64,000 nt of DNA from the NCBI RefSeq assembly GCF_900176595.1, contig NZ_LT838813.1:4048001-4112000 (forward strand), read 5' to 3'. The translations under genes and the position numbers were made by a program. The notes under the pieces were generated by a model. The model saw only the letters and a list, made by a program, of their open reading frames with translations, made no database searches and was not told where the DNA came from. Shown piece by piece: positions 16,781 to 25,855 of the stretch. The stretch comes from Aquiflexum balticum DSM 16537 (lineage in GTDB: Bacteria; Bacteroidota; Bacteroidia; Cytophagales; Cyclobacteriaceae). Position 1 is the first letter of the stretch, and each line of letters starts with the position of its first letter.

Positions 16781-19700
16781 TATTTCAAGATAATAGATGA
16801 GGAATTTGCTAAAAGATTTTCAAGCTCTGATTTCAAATCAGTGATATACTGTTCCAATTCAGCCTGATTATTGATCGTACGCTTGGGCAGGTGAAAACTT
16901 GTCGCTTTCGGGGCAGATAATTCAATGGCCTCATTTAAAGCTGCATCGAACTGTCCCTGTAAGGCGGAAATTTTGGTTTTCCAATTGTCCAGGGAAATTT
17001 TCTGCAATTGAAAGGCAAGGTTATAAGCATCATGAATCCTGATCTCATATTTGGTCAGGAGCTGATTTTTCATCAGAATGCTATTCTTTTGTTCAGGTAA
17101 AAGTTTTTTGAAGTATTCATTTTCCTGAAGGACAATCATTCTTTCCTGACGCTGATTCAGGTATTTTTCTACCACCTCGTTCAGTTTATTGCCAAGCTTT
17201 TCGGTCAATTGGGTCAGGATAGGTTGTATAGGGTCAGGTTCTTGAAACAATAACCTGTTGTCCCTGATCGCATCGATTTCGGTGACAATCATCCCGAAGT
17301 CAGGGCTATCGGGACAAAGTTTTTTAAGATCGTTCAAGTTTTCCCAGTCCGGTTCTCTATCCCTAAGAATCTCCTCCTTCTTGGTCCAATCTTTGTATTT
17401 TTCACTTAGTTCATCTTTATGGTTGAGCATATCCAATAGGCGTTCGTTACCTTCTTTGTTGGAAATATCCTTGATAAAGTTGGTGTTGATTCTTTCCGGC
17501 TTGGGTGCTTCTCCCGAAATGTGCTCTGCAAGAACTTTCAACTTATCCAAGAACTCATTGGAATATGGGAAAATATCCTGATTTGGTGGGCAGTTGATTC
17601 CTGCCTCCTGCAAGAGTCGCCTTATAGAGATTTTTTGTGTTGCCGTAAGGGTATGGATTTCCTTTTTAAAGGTGGCCTGATTGATCGTACCTGTTTTGAG
17701 GTCACTTTCACTAGAAGATATATGCTCAGTCCTTTTTAAGCTTACCAAAATGGTATCAATCGCATCCTGACTCCATCCATAAGGCGCAATGCTGAAATGA
17801 TTACGGATTTCCCTACCCGTCTTGGATTGATTACCGATAAAGTTCAGGATTCCCAAAGCCACAGGATGGTTCACCGGTTCGCCTTTATACCCAATCGCTT
17901 CCAAGGCATCAGGACTTCCTGCAATGGCTTTTGTCAAAGCCCTGCCCCAATTGGCATGATCTGCTTTGTTTTTGAATTCGGGAAACTGCCTGTCAGCTAT
18001 GGCATGTAGCGCACTTTCTATATTTTCTCGTATAGCCCCGACATCAGCTTTGCTGCCACCGGCCAAAAGGATGGTGGATTCCCTGCAGATTTTTTCTATT
18101 AGTTCCTGTATATTGTTCAGTGCCATTCCTTTCCGCGTTTCCATACTCCGCATTACCTGCTGACCTTCAATGGTATTGGGAATGCCCATAAAGTCCAAAG
18201 TCTGCTTGGCTGCTAGGAAATTGACAATGGCTGCTCTGAGTTCAGGATCTCTTTGCTTGGCCACATAGGCATAGGCGAGGGGAGTATCATTTCCCTGCGC
18301 CCTGATTTCAGACATCAGCGTGGACTCGTTGGTGTACCAGCCATCTTTGATCCAGAGGTGAAGCTTTTCCTCCCGATTTGGCATGGATTCCTTATCCCAA
18401 AGTTCAAAGTTCCGTGCTGCCTTAGAAACACCATGTGAAATAATGATGGACTTGGTTTTATCTTTGAAATAGGCCAGGATTTTTTCTTTTCGGAGGTTAT
18501 GGATCTGGTCTTCCCCGGAATTGGAAATCTTGATATGGTGCTTTCTGAACTCCTGTTCCCAATTGGCACCGGCCTTGGTCTGAAGTCTGTACTCATCTTC
18601 GATGGGCATCAGGAATTTTTCTTCCACCAATTTCTGGATCAATTCCTTGACTTTGTTTCTGAATCCATCAGAATTGGAATTCAGATCATCAATCAATAGC
18701 TCGGTAATGTGTGAGTCATTGGCTTTCAAACCAGTGTCTTTGATTTCGTTGGTCAGCTTCTCTATAAGGAAAACAGCACTCAGAATTCTTCCTTCCAGGA
18801 GTCCATCTCCGTCTTGTGATTTTTTGCTTTGGATCAGGTTGTTGGTATCCGAGAGTAATAGTCCTGATTGGATCAGTTGGGTCTGGTTTTGATTGAATAT
18901 AAAGTCAGCAGGTACGATTTTACCCACCTCCTCATCGGCAACATGTTTTAAGCTTTCATCAATAATCCGGAGCTGATTTCTCAGCATACCGGTAGTACCT
19001 GCTGTATCAATCACTTTCAATAACCTGTTCCAAAACTTCCTTGTTGATGGAAGTATAGGATAATCTGCTACCAAAACATCCTTGTCATCACTGTCGTAGC
19101 CAAAATCTGTTCCTGAGAGGTTTCTCGAAACCTCACCCAGGGATTCTTCCAGTTTCTTTTTGATTTCTGAGACAGCAGAAGGCTTTTTCTCCAGAATGGT
19201 TTTGCGGATTACTTTTTGAATATCCGTATCTGTCAGTTGAATTGGCACCCTAAATCTGGCCATCAGTTTTTGAAGGGTAGGCGTGTCCTGAAGGGCATTC
19301 TGTCCTGTCCCGACAAACAGGAATTTATTATCAAATCTTGAGCATAAATCTTCTGCCAAAAACTGGACAGCATTGGCCAGATCACCATCGGTTCCAATAA
19401 ACTGCTGAACCTCATCCAGCACAATCAATGTACATGGGATTTTGTCACCGTATTTCAGCGGAAGGATTTCTTCTCTGATGGTTCTTATAAAATTCTCTCT
19501 TGAGATCGATTCTACTCTTGGATATTGAGCTCTGAATATTTCCCTCACCTGTGCTTCCGAACTTGCAAAATCAGGTTTGATTTCTAAAATGGCTTTGGCT
19601 AATGGTGTAGATACAAAAAGGTTTTCAACTTCTTTTCTAAAAACCCTGCCCTGTGATTCGATTTTATGTTTGAGTTCGTCATGGATACCTTCCTCAATCG

Positions 19701-20220
19701 TCCAATGAACAAATTTGAAATGATGGTACTGCTGAGGCAATTCCAATGCACTGAGCATGATCTGCAAAAAGGAATAGCTGATGTCTTTGGAAGGAAAATC
19801 CCTCAAAGTACCTGAAATGGAAAGCTTACCATAGATTTTCTGCTTTCTGTCAATCTCAGTAAGGAGGTCTTTGATTTCGGTAGGAAGTGGCTTGATGGTC
19901 CTGGCAGTAGCTCCGTTTGGAAATTCAAAATCATCCCATAGATAACTTGCCATTTTGACCAAATGCGACTTACCCGAACCAAAGAAACCTGAAACCCAAA
20001 AGGCAGGAATGTTGATATCTTTCTTTTCGAAATTCGATAAGTAAGTCTCAAAAATCTTTTTCAAGCCATCATGGTATTCCCCTTCGCAAACAAAGGTTTT
20101 CAACTCATATTCAGCTATTGCCAGATCATCAGATTCCAGCAATGTTTTGATTTTGGCCACCCCATCGTTTTTGATGTTGATCTCTGTGGGGTTTAAATTA
20201 AAAAGGTCTTTATTCTTCAT
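16780..20220 (-). CDS. brxC: BREX P-loop ATPase BrxC
   Basis: A 1146-residue BrxC, the large P-loop NTPase of BREX, equivalent to PglY. It has Walker A GFFGSGKS (78-85), preceded by the conserved AFWVS strand, and a Walker B-like IVLDEVQQF. The rest is a long helical body with coiled-coil character towards the C-terminus (about 940-1146). Length and motif order match type I BrxC. Its role is thought to be ATP-driven assembly or regulation of the BREX complex, but the mechanism is not established. It is 12 nt downstream of brxB and shares its stop with the pglX start, so it lies centrally in the operon. Confidence 0.94.
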   Translation of the reverse strand: MKNKDLFNLNPTEINIKNDGVAKIKTLLESDDLAIAEYELKTFVCEGEYHDGLKKIFETYLSNFEKKDINIPAFWVSGFFGSGKSHLVKMASYLWDDFEFPNGATARTIKPLPTEIKDLLTEIDRKQKIYGKLSISGTLRDFPSKDISYSFLQIMLSALELPQQYHHFKFVHWTIEEGIHDELKHKIESQGRVFRKEVENLFVSTPLAKAILEIKPDFASSEAQVREIFRAQYPRVESISRENFIRTIREEILPLKYGDKIPCTLIVLDEVQQFIGTDGDLANAVQFLAEDLCSRFDNKFLFVGTGQNALQDTPTLQKLMARFRVPIQLTDTDIQKVIRKTILEKKPSAVSEIKKKLEESLGEVSRNLSGTDFGYDSDDKDVLVADYPILPSTRKFWNRLLKVIDTAGTTGMLRNQLRIIDESLKHVADEEVGKIVPADFIFNQNQTQLIQSGLLLSDTNNLIQSKKSQDGDGLLEGRILSAVFLIEKLTNEIKDTGLKANDSHITELLIDDLNSNSDGFRNKVKELIQKLVEEKFLMPIEDEYRLQTKAGANWEQEFRKHHIKISNSGEDQIHNLRKEKILAYFKDKTKSIIISHGVSKAARNFELWDKESMPNREEKLHLWIKDGWYTNESTLMSEIRAQGNDTPLAYAYVAKQRDPELRAAIVNFLAAKQTLDFMGIPNTIEGQQVMRSMETRKGMALNNIQELIEKICRESTILLAGGSKADVGAIRENIESALHAIADRQFPEFKNKADHANWGRALTKAIAGSPDALEAIGYKGEPVNHPVALGILNFIGNQSKTGREIRNHFSIAPYGWSQDAIDTILVSLKRTEHISSSESDLKTGTINQATFKKEIHTLTATQKISIRRLLQEAGINCPPNQDIFPYSNEFLDKLKVLAEHISGEAPKPERINTNFIKDISNKEGNERLLDMLNHKDELSEKYKDWTKKEEILRDREPDWENLNDLKKLCPDSPDFGMIVTEIDAIRDNRLLFQEPDPIQPILTQLTEKLGNKLNEVVEKYLNQRQERMIVLQENEYFKKLLPEQKNSILMKNQLLTKYEIRIHDAYNLAFQLQKISLDNWKTKISALQGQFDAALNEAIELSAPKATSFHLPKRTINNQAELEQYITDLKSELENLLANSSSIILK

Positions 20221-20232
20221 CTTAAATAATCG

Positions 20233-20778
20233 TTAAATGGTTATGGGCCTTGCCAGATAATCCCATCCGTCTCTGGCATCCAGTAATCTATATTGGTTGT
20301 TTTCAAATTCACCTGGAAAGAATATCAATAGCCTGCCCTTGAAGTCTCTGTCACAGTTTTTGAGGATTTCTGATAGCCTGGCAAATCCAAATAAGGAAGA
20401 TACATCCAGTATGGCTATCAGCGTATCAGAATCCTGCTCAATGGATTCCAGTTTCTTCTTCAGGAATTGGATGGCAAAAGGAATGAACTCCGCCTCCAAC
20501 TGATCCACTATATATTCTGGGTTGGTAAAATACGCATCCCGGTAGTCATGATTGCTCATCCACTCCGGAAAGCAATCTTTCAAGGAAATGGCCTGCCACT
20601 TTTTACCTGCTCTTAGCGTGGATGTTTCAAATTCCCCCATCCGAAGACTTACTTTCCGCTGCTCGGCAGGATCATACACCAGAAACCAGATTCTTTCCTG
20701 TCCCGAAAGCGTAGCGTTAAAAGGTTCATTGACCACCTTATCGAATTCCTGTATCAGTTGATCTATTTTGGCTATCAT
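20233..20778 (-). CDS. brxB: BREX protein BrxB (DUF1788)
   Basis: A 181-residue BrxB of the DUF1788 family, a small cytoplasmic BREX component of unknown biochemical activity. It has the family's C-terminal signature: FARLSEIL, then GRLLIFFPGEFENNQYRLLD and ARDGWDYLARPIT. The N-terminal half shows ERIWFLVYDPAEQRKV, also typical of the family. It lies 3 nt downstream of brxA and 12 nt upstream of brxC. Confidence 0.92.
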   Translation of the reverse strand: MIAKIDQLIQEFDKVVNEPFNATLSGQERIWFLVYDPAEQRKVSLRMGEFETSTLRAGKKWQAISLKDCFPEWMSNHDYRDAYFTNPEYIVDQLEAEFIPFAIQFLKKKLESIEQDSDTLIAILDVSSLFGFARLSEILKNCDRDFKGRLLIFFPGEFENNQYRLLDARDGWDYLARPITI

Positions 20779-20781
20779 GAT

Positions 20782-21516
20782 TTATTCTTTGATATTCAAT
20801 TTGGACAATAGTTGTGGAAAAGCAAATGAAGTCACACTTCCCCCATATTGATATTGCAGCAAGTCCTGCTTAGCAGCTTCTATGGCCAGTTCTCTGAGAC
20901 TGCTTTCTCCCAGACACAGCGATTTGACTATAGGATTGTTCATAATATACTCCCCCCGGTCACCCTGCAGGAATGCCAACAGAAAAGCGAAAGCTGCCAC
21001 TTTGTAAGTAATGTTAGGTTGGACCCGGATGTTTTTGGTTTTGCCTTCGATATATCCAGCCTGTTTCCAGGAGCTGGCGAGGTTTTTACCGATGGAGTGG
21101 GAGGTAACCGCTGAATACTTATTGGGGTAAAATTTCTCCAGATTCTCTTTGAATGCCTCGACTGAGACTTTATCACCAAGGGGAGTTTGACTGATTACAT
21201 CAGCGCTTTCAAATAGGAGGTAATCCTGACCAAAGGCGAAAAGAAAAACCAATAGTGGCTTTTCTGACTGATCACTGATATTCCAGAAATATTTGAAGGC
21301 CTTAAAATTGGAAGCTTCAGGATCAAAGGTGTAAATCCTCAACAAAAAATTGGAAGTCTGTTTGATCCCATCCGCCGACTTTTTGCCAAATACATTGGAC
21401 TCCATTGCTTTGGTATATTCATCTGTCTCAAGGGCAAAGTCCATTACCTTTTCCAGTTCCTGAAACATGATGGTCCTATGGACATGAACAGTCTTTTTTT
21501 TATTTTTTTTCTTCAT
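20782..21516 (-). CDS. brxA: BREX protein BrxA (first gene of the BREX operon)
   Basis: A 244-residue protein in the brxA position, directly before brxB. BrxA proteins (DUF1819) are small DNA-binding winged-helix proteins. Supporting features are the C-terminal layout SIGKNLASSWKQAGYIEGK, a winged-helix-like segment, and YGGSVTSFAFPQLL at the end. The N-terminal part diverges from classical enterobacterial BrxA, and the extreme N-terminus is very Lys-rich (MKKKNKKK). A second Met at residue 17 (MFQELEKVMDF) could be the true start. Upstream lies a 204-nt intergenic stretch with an 8-bp inverted repeat, the likely promoter region for the whole BREX-McrBC operon. No separate regulator gene such as brxR is seen nearby. 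The assignment rests mostly on position plus partial similarity. Confidence 0.75.
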   Translation of the reverse strand: MKKKNKKKTVHVHRTIMFQELEKVMDFALETDEYTKAMESNVFGKKSADGIKQTSNFLLRIYTFDPEASNFKAFKYFWNISDQSEKPLLVFLFAFGQDYLLFESADVISQTPLGDKVSVEAFKENLEKFYPNKYSAVTSHSIGKNLASSWKQAGYIEGKTKNIRVQPNITYKVAAFAFLLAFLQGDRGEYIMNNPIVKSLCLGESSLRELAIEAAKQDLLQYQYGGSVTSFAFPQLLSKLNIKE

Positions 21517-21631
21517 TTGGTATTACTCACATTTTCCATCACTTTTCTCCATGGAAGCATCAAAAGCTTCAATAAGCTGAAATTTAGGCCATAAGCTTTT
21601 TCTACTCGGCCCTTTTTAAATAATTGAACTA

Positions 21632-21655
21632 AAACAGTTAGGCGAAAAACTGTTT
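21632..21655. promoter_or_regulatory. Inverted repeat in the BREX operon upstream region
   Basis: Arms AAACAGTT (21632-21639) and AACTGTTT (21648-21655) are perfectly complementary, separated by 8 nt. The repeat lies 116 nt upstream of the brxA ATG in the only sizeable gap between brxA and the gene before it. It is not followed by a T-run on the minus strand, so an operator is more likely than a terminator. No transcription factor for it is identifiable in the window. Confidence 0.4.
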
Positions 21656-21720
21656 ATTAAGCAAGATAGTAAAATATGGGAAATAGGGGATGGTTAGTGA
21701 CAGGAATGGTCGGGGAAAGA

Positions 21721-22965
21721 TTAATCGTCAATTATCTTTGCATTTAATCCCCAACTATCACTAATCACTTTGAATGGACAGGGAACAGTCCTTTTCCATT
21801 GTTGTTCATCACAGCATTCATCAACTAGATCGTTTTCTTCAATACAAATGGCGAACATCGAACAGACTTTTCTATCTACTTTGGATTTAAATAATCGCTC
21901 TATTACAACATGTTGTGCCATAAAGTCTACAAATTCTATTGCAGGATTTTCCCCTTCCCCAGAAAAGTGTAAACACCCATCACTTGTTCTAATAGAAGGT
22001 ATACCAAATTGATTTATAAGAAATTGAAGCTTTTCAATATTACCAATTTCTTGATTAATAAGGATTTCAAGAAATGTAATCCCCTCAGATGAAAACATAC
22101 AGTCAATGTTTTCAAAAAGTTTATTGAAATGATCAATTTTCCCAGTTGAGTGCAAATCCAAAAGAAGCCTAAATTCTTTAAGAACTTCCTTGAAATATTC
22201 TTTAAGGGGTACATCTTTCTTTAATTTTCCAGTGACTGAAGTGGTTTTAAAAAAATTTCTATATATCTCTCTGGCGCTCAAATAAAAATCTTTTTTTGAA
22301 TCTAAAATTAACTTGTAGAAGGTTAAACCCGGATTGTTACTGAACAAAGAAAGGTACAGGTATACAAAAATTTTTTGCCTTTCATTGATTAAACATGGAT
22401 TGATCTTACTTACAATTAAATCTGCTGTATCATATGGTATATTAAATGCCTCGGCAGCACTATCAAACTCTAATTGAAACATTCTAGCCATACTCTCTTT
22501 TACACATATTCCACCAAAAACGATTGACTTTGGCTTATGATCATTATTTATAAACTCGATTTCTACAATTGAGTGAAGATCACCAAGTAGGTTTCGTGAA
22601 ACTACTTTAACATCATAATTTTCATATTTCACATTCTCTGATATTTTTGTTCCATCGTAGAAGTCAAATTGCTGTTTTCCTTTCTTAAGTCGTTCGGATA
22701 AAAAATCTAATTTTAGTGGTATTGAAATTGATGAAGATTTTGAAAAATAATCCTTTGTTTCAAAAAGGAATTGGTAATAGAAAATTCCATGTTTTAAACC
22801 ATAAAGTGTAGTTAGGTTTTGAAGAAAATGAAGGTATTCATGTGCAAACGTACCAAGATCTAAAGGTTGCATTTTACTAATATCTTCATAAAATTTGCCA
22901 TCAAAGTAGACAGAAAAAAAATTTGGATTATAAAATCCCCTGATTGTATCTTCTTGGTTTATCAT
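21721..22965 (-). CDS. Putative metalloprotease with HEYLH motif, partner of the DUF6119-like gene
   Basis: A 414-residue protein of unrecognised family. An HExxH zinc-protease signature lies near the N-terminus: GTFAHEYLHFLQN (H42, E43, H46). This early position and the Phe/Leu-rich flank are typical of small unclassified zincins. The rest is AT-rich sequence encoding a Lys/Phe/Ile-rich, mostly helical protein with a Cys cluster near the C-terminus (VCSMFAICIEENDLVDECCDEQQW) that could bind metal. No signal peptide is seen, so it is presumably cytoplasmic. It starts 13 nt after the stop of the upstream gene, forming a two-gene unit. Local composition is markedly AT-rich (13 G+C in 60 at 22021-22080), unlike the BREX genes (30 in 60 at 18001-18060), suggesting separate acquisition. 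The protease role is inferred from the motif only. Confidence 0.6.
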   Translation of the reverse strand: MINQEDTIRGFYNPNFFSVYFDGKFYEDISKMQPLDLGTFAHEYLHFLQNLTTLYGLKHGIFYYQFLFETKDYFSKSSSISIPLKLDFLSERLKKGKQQFDFYDGTKISENVKYENYDVKVVSRNLLGDLHSIVEIEFINNDHKPKSIVFGGICVKESMARMFQLEFDSAAEAFNIPYDTADLIVSKINPCLINERQKIFVYLYLSLFSNNPGLTFYKLILDSKKDFYLSAREIYRNFFKTTSVTGKLKKDVPLKEYFKEVLKEFRLLLDLHSTGKIDHFNKLFENIDCMFSSEGITFLEILINQEIGNIEKLQFLINQFGIPSIRTSDGCLHFSGEGENPAIEFVDFMAQHVVIERLFKSKVDRKVCSMFAICIEENDLVDECCDEQQWKRTVPCPFKVISDSWGLNAKIIDD

Positions 22966-22978
22966 TCCTTAGTAGTAC

Positions 22979-24730
22979 CTATTCTCTATTTATTTCAACA
23001 AATTTTAATGGATAACTATTGGTATTCATTTCTTTTGAAGCACTAATCACGCAAAATTTTGCAATGTTTGATTCAAAATTTTTAATGTTTTCGACAACAT
23101 TTGAATTTCTCCTTATAGGACAGAATGCCATTACGTATTCAAGATTTCTATTAAAATAGGATAGAAATGTCTCTTCTGACAAACTTCTTGTATTGTTCTC
23201 ACTATCATTGAACCTTTGATAAACTTCTTTAATAAAATTCTTATGGGTTTTAAGATCATTCGAGAGTCTATTCGCTGATATAAGAATCTGATTTTCAACG
23301 TCCCTGATTTTCGCATCAAATCCATCTTTTACATGAATTAAGAAGACAGTAGTTTCTGTTACATAAAGTAAATCACATAACTCTATATTTTGACCCAACA
23401 TTTTGTCCAAAACTAAAAAGTTATCTTCTTCCAAATACTTCAAATTATATTGACCTTCAGTCTCATTTTGTAAATTCCATGACAAAGACAATGGATTATT
23501 TTCCCATAGCTTTGTCTTGAGGATTCCTTGGCATTCTCTATTTATAGACTCAATAAAATCACCTTTTGCCAGATACCATTTGTTATCAAGGTAGAAATAG
23601 TATTTTCCAACATACTCAATTTCACAGGTGAGGTGGGAAATGAAAGTTGATTTGGTTTCTTCAATCCCGCCCTTGAATCCTCTAATTTGAATCCCCCATA
23701 AAATTGTATTAAACTCAAATTGATTAAGGTCTCCATGATCAAACCTGATCTTTTTCAGAACTTCTTCATAGATCAAACCTTTATCGGTAACTGTTACAAA
23801 TGGGGTTTTATGGTTCTTATAAAAAGCTTGAAAAGTATCACTCTCATAAAACTTAATTAGTTTCTGAGGATGTATAAAATCAAAATCCAGCAACGCGGCA
23901 GATCCTTGGCTTAACCTTACTGCATCATTCAATATTTGCTCACTCAATTGTGGTATTAGTGTTTCTTCACATAATTTCCAATCTTTTACCTTTTCAAATC
24001 GACTCAAAGGTATTCTGACAGTGGCATTTTGAAGTGCATTGATGCATTCCAAAAGTAAGTGGGTTTCACTGAAAGAAAACTTCTTTTTGAGCCAGAATGA
24101 ATTCCCTATTTCAATAAAAACTTTTTCTTCTTCAGCGTAGGCAACAAAATCAAAAACCGAATCCAGAACTTCTTTTCTAAGAACCATGAGGATTTTATCC
24201 GGAATTCTACCCAAACTTAGGGAATCAACCAATCTTTGCTGTTCCTTGAAGGTTGATAGTTGCGCAGTTAAATTCCCCGTTAAGGATCTGGAAGAAATAG
24301 AATAAACAATATCGTTCTCCGGTTCAGCAAACTTTTCATAAATCTCCAGTCCAAATGAATGATTGATAAATCTTTTAATAGCCGCAATCCCTTTACCTCC
24401 GATTGTACAAAAAAGTTTATTCTCTAATTCTGCAAAAAGAACAAATGATGTGATTTGAACTGTAAATGGTTTTTCACCCGTCAATTCTTCAGGTAAGAAA
24501 CTCTTCCAAGGAGAAATGGCTTCTTCTTCATTGTAAACATAGAGTCTATAGGTGATTTCGTCTAGAGTGAGGGATGTTAAGTTCTCATCTGAACTTACAG
24601 GGTTTTGGGCGTTTTGCTTATGATAATCTATAATAAAATCGATTTTTGCTTCTATGGAACTCAAACTTCTCAACTCAAAAAAGTTTTGATCAATCTGGTA
24701 AATTTTGATGTTGTGTTCTTGTTCGATCAT
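22979..24730 (-). CDS. TIGR04141/DUF6119-like sporadically distributed protein
   Basis: A 583-residue cytoplasmic protein resembling the sporadically distributed TIGR04141 (DUF6119) family, which is found mostly on accessory elements and has no established activity. Matching features are a helical segment FGLEIYEKFAEPENDIVYSI followed by SRSLTGNLTAQLSTFKEQ, a middle region with YFYLDNKWYLAKGDFIESIN, and a C-terminal block ELCDLLYVTETTVFLIHVKD. That block resembles a restriction-endonuclease-like core strand pair (acidic residue, then xHVK). The nuclease interpretation is inference. It is the first gene of a pair with the HEYLH protein (13-nt gap) and shares its AT-rich composition. Its position directly upstream of BREX makes a defence or element-maintenance role plausible. 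Confidence 0.65.
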   Translation of the reverse strand: MIEQEHNIKIYQIDQNFFELRSLSSIEAKIDFIIDYHKQNAQNPVSSDENLTSLTLDEITYRLYVYNEEEAISPWKSFLPEELTGEKPFTVQITSFVLFAELENKLFCTIGGKGIAAIKRFINHSFGLEIYEKFAEPENDIVYSISSRSLTGNLTAQLSTFKEQQRLVDSLSLGRIPDKILMVLRKEVLDSVFDFVAYAEEEKVFIEIGNSFWLKKKFSFSETHLLLECINALQNATVRIPLSRFEKVKDWKLCEETLIPQLSEQILNDAVRLSQGSAALLDFDFIHPQKLIKFYESDTFQAFYKNHKTPFVTVTDKGLIYEEVLKKIRFDHGDLNQFEFNTILWGIQIRGFKGGIEETKSTFISHLTCEIEYVGKYYFYLDNKWYLAKGDFIESINRECQGILKTKLWENNPLSLSWNLQNETEGQYNLKYLEEDNFLVLDKMLGQNIELCDLLYVTETTVFLIHVKDGFDAKIRDVENQILISANRLSNDLKTHKNFIKEVYQRFNDSENNTRSLSEETFLSYFNRNLEYVMAFCPIRRNSNVVENIKNFESNIAKFCVISASKEMNTNSYPLKFVEINRE

Positions 24731-24874
24731 TGGTTCTTTTGAAAAAACTCATTGCTATTCTTCATAATATAAATTTGGTGAAAATCAGCTACTTTACTCA
24801 TTGAGAATCCATGCATTTTTGAAGAGAAACTCAGTATATCAGCTGGTTTCAGTATTGAAGGTAATTTTTCGTAT

Positions 24875-25540
24875 TCATAAATGTCCAAGTAGGGAGGTCT
24901 TTAAACCGATTCCAAAACCCCACCACAATTTTTTGTTATATATATATTCTCGACCTTCTTTCGTGGTCGCAAAATCAAAACCTGCGGGGATTAAGGTGAA
25001 TGCTATATCATTGTAGGAATAAGTCAAACTTATTCCGGTAAAAATAAAAAGTTGCTTGTTTTCAATCTTGACTTTATTGTTGGTATTGAGTGGGGTAAGT
25101 GTTTCAATTGAAGGCCCAAAGATAAATCCTGCACTGAAAAAATGTGAGGATTTTTTATCATTTACAAAATACCTATCCAATCTTTTATTATAAACCCCAA
25201 AATTAACACCTGCATTTGTCAGACCTGAAAAAGCACTTTGTGGTACATCGCTAAATGATGGTCTAACTTTTATGGGAACAGTTATAACAGAAAAATGGGA
25301 AAAACAAGAAGTTGTCCAAACACCCAATCCTTCATTTCTCTTTAGAATAATATTATGGGACACAATTGTATCATTATCATTAGGATCATATGAATTTATC
25401 TTTAATGTATCTAGGCTTGATTTGACGTCAATAATCCATAATTTTTTATCTTTAAATTCTTCAATGGTTAAGATGGGACTTTGACCATACGATATTGTTG
25501 AAACTAGAATTAACATTAGTAACGTGCTTGATAATTTCAT
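24875..25540 (-). CDS. Secreted or outer-membrane hypothetical protein
   Basis: A 221-residue exported protein with an N-terminal signal peptide (MKLSSTLLMLILVSTISYGQ). The C-terminal half alternates hydrophobic and polar residues with many aromatics (FIFTGISLTYSYNDIAFTLI, WWGFGIGLKTSL), like the strands of a small outer-membrane beta-barrel. No family is recognised. It is divergent from the helicase gene and 144 nt upstream of the DUF6119-like gene on the same strand, so co-transcription with that pair is possible but not compelling. It is probably a host envelope gene interrupting the accessory region. Confidence 0.65.
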   Translation of the reverse strand: MKLSSTLLMLILVSTISYGQSPILTIEEFKDKKLWIIDVKSSLDTLKINSYDPNDNDTIVSHNIILKRNEGLGVWTTSCFSHFSVITVPIKVRPSFSDVPQSAFSGLTNAGVNFGVYNKRLDRYFVNDKKSSHFFSAGFIFGPSIETLTPLNTNNKVKIENKQLFIFTGISLTYSYNDIAFTLIPAGFDFATTKEGREYIYNKKLWWGFGIGLKTSLLGHL

Positions 25541-25855
25541 ATGATTATTTTTTAAATTGTTGATGAATAAAAATTACTTAATGGTTCTAACTATTCTCCA
25601 GGTTCAAAAACTGATTTCAAGAATCAACTTAAATAAAGCCATATTTACTTAAGTCATTTATATCTTAGAATTTTCTTTGGAATTTCACAAACATATAAAA
25701 ATACCATTTTTCAAAAAATACCGTGAACAGGGTATTTTTACTACTTGATGGATTTATTTTAGGAATTCGGAGGGGAGAATTCCACATTTCATTTTATCTT
25801 AGAAATAACTTTTTTATTTTAAACCATAGAGATAAAGATTATTAAAAATATACTG
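25541..25855. promoter_or_regulatory. Divergent intergenic region with 17-bp-phased half-sites
   Basis: Non-coding, AT-rich region between two divergent genes, so it should hold both promoters. It contains the 9-mer AAAAATACC at 25697-25705 and 25714-25722, and its exact reverse complement GGTATTTTT at 25731-25739. The three copies begin exactly 17 bp apart, each pair separated by 8 bp. The last two form a perfect hairpin. Regular phasing close to one and a half helical turns suggests a multi-site operator 117 bp upstream of the helicase ATG. The identity of the binding protein is unknown. Confidence 0.55.

Noticed and set aside
25714-25739. Reading the AAAAATACC / GGTATTTTT hairpin as a rho-independent terminator
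   Set aside because: No gene ends just upstream on the plus strand, the stem is mostly A-T, and a third phased copy argues for protein-binding sites.
25697-25739. CRISPR-like repeat array
   Set aside because: Units of 9 bp with 8-bp spacers and one inverted copy do not fit CRISPR repeat or spacer sizes, and no cas gene is present.
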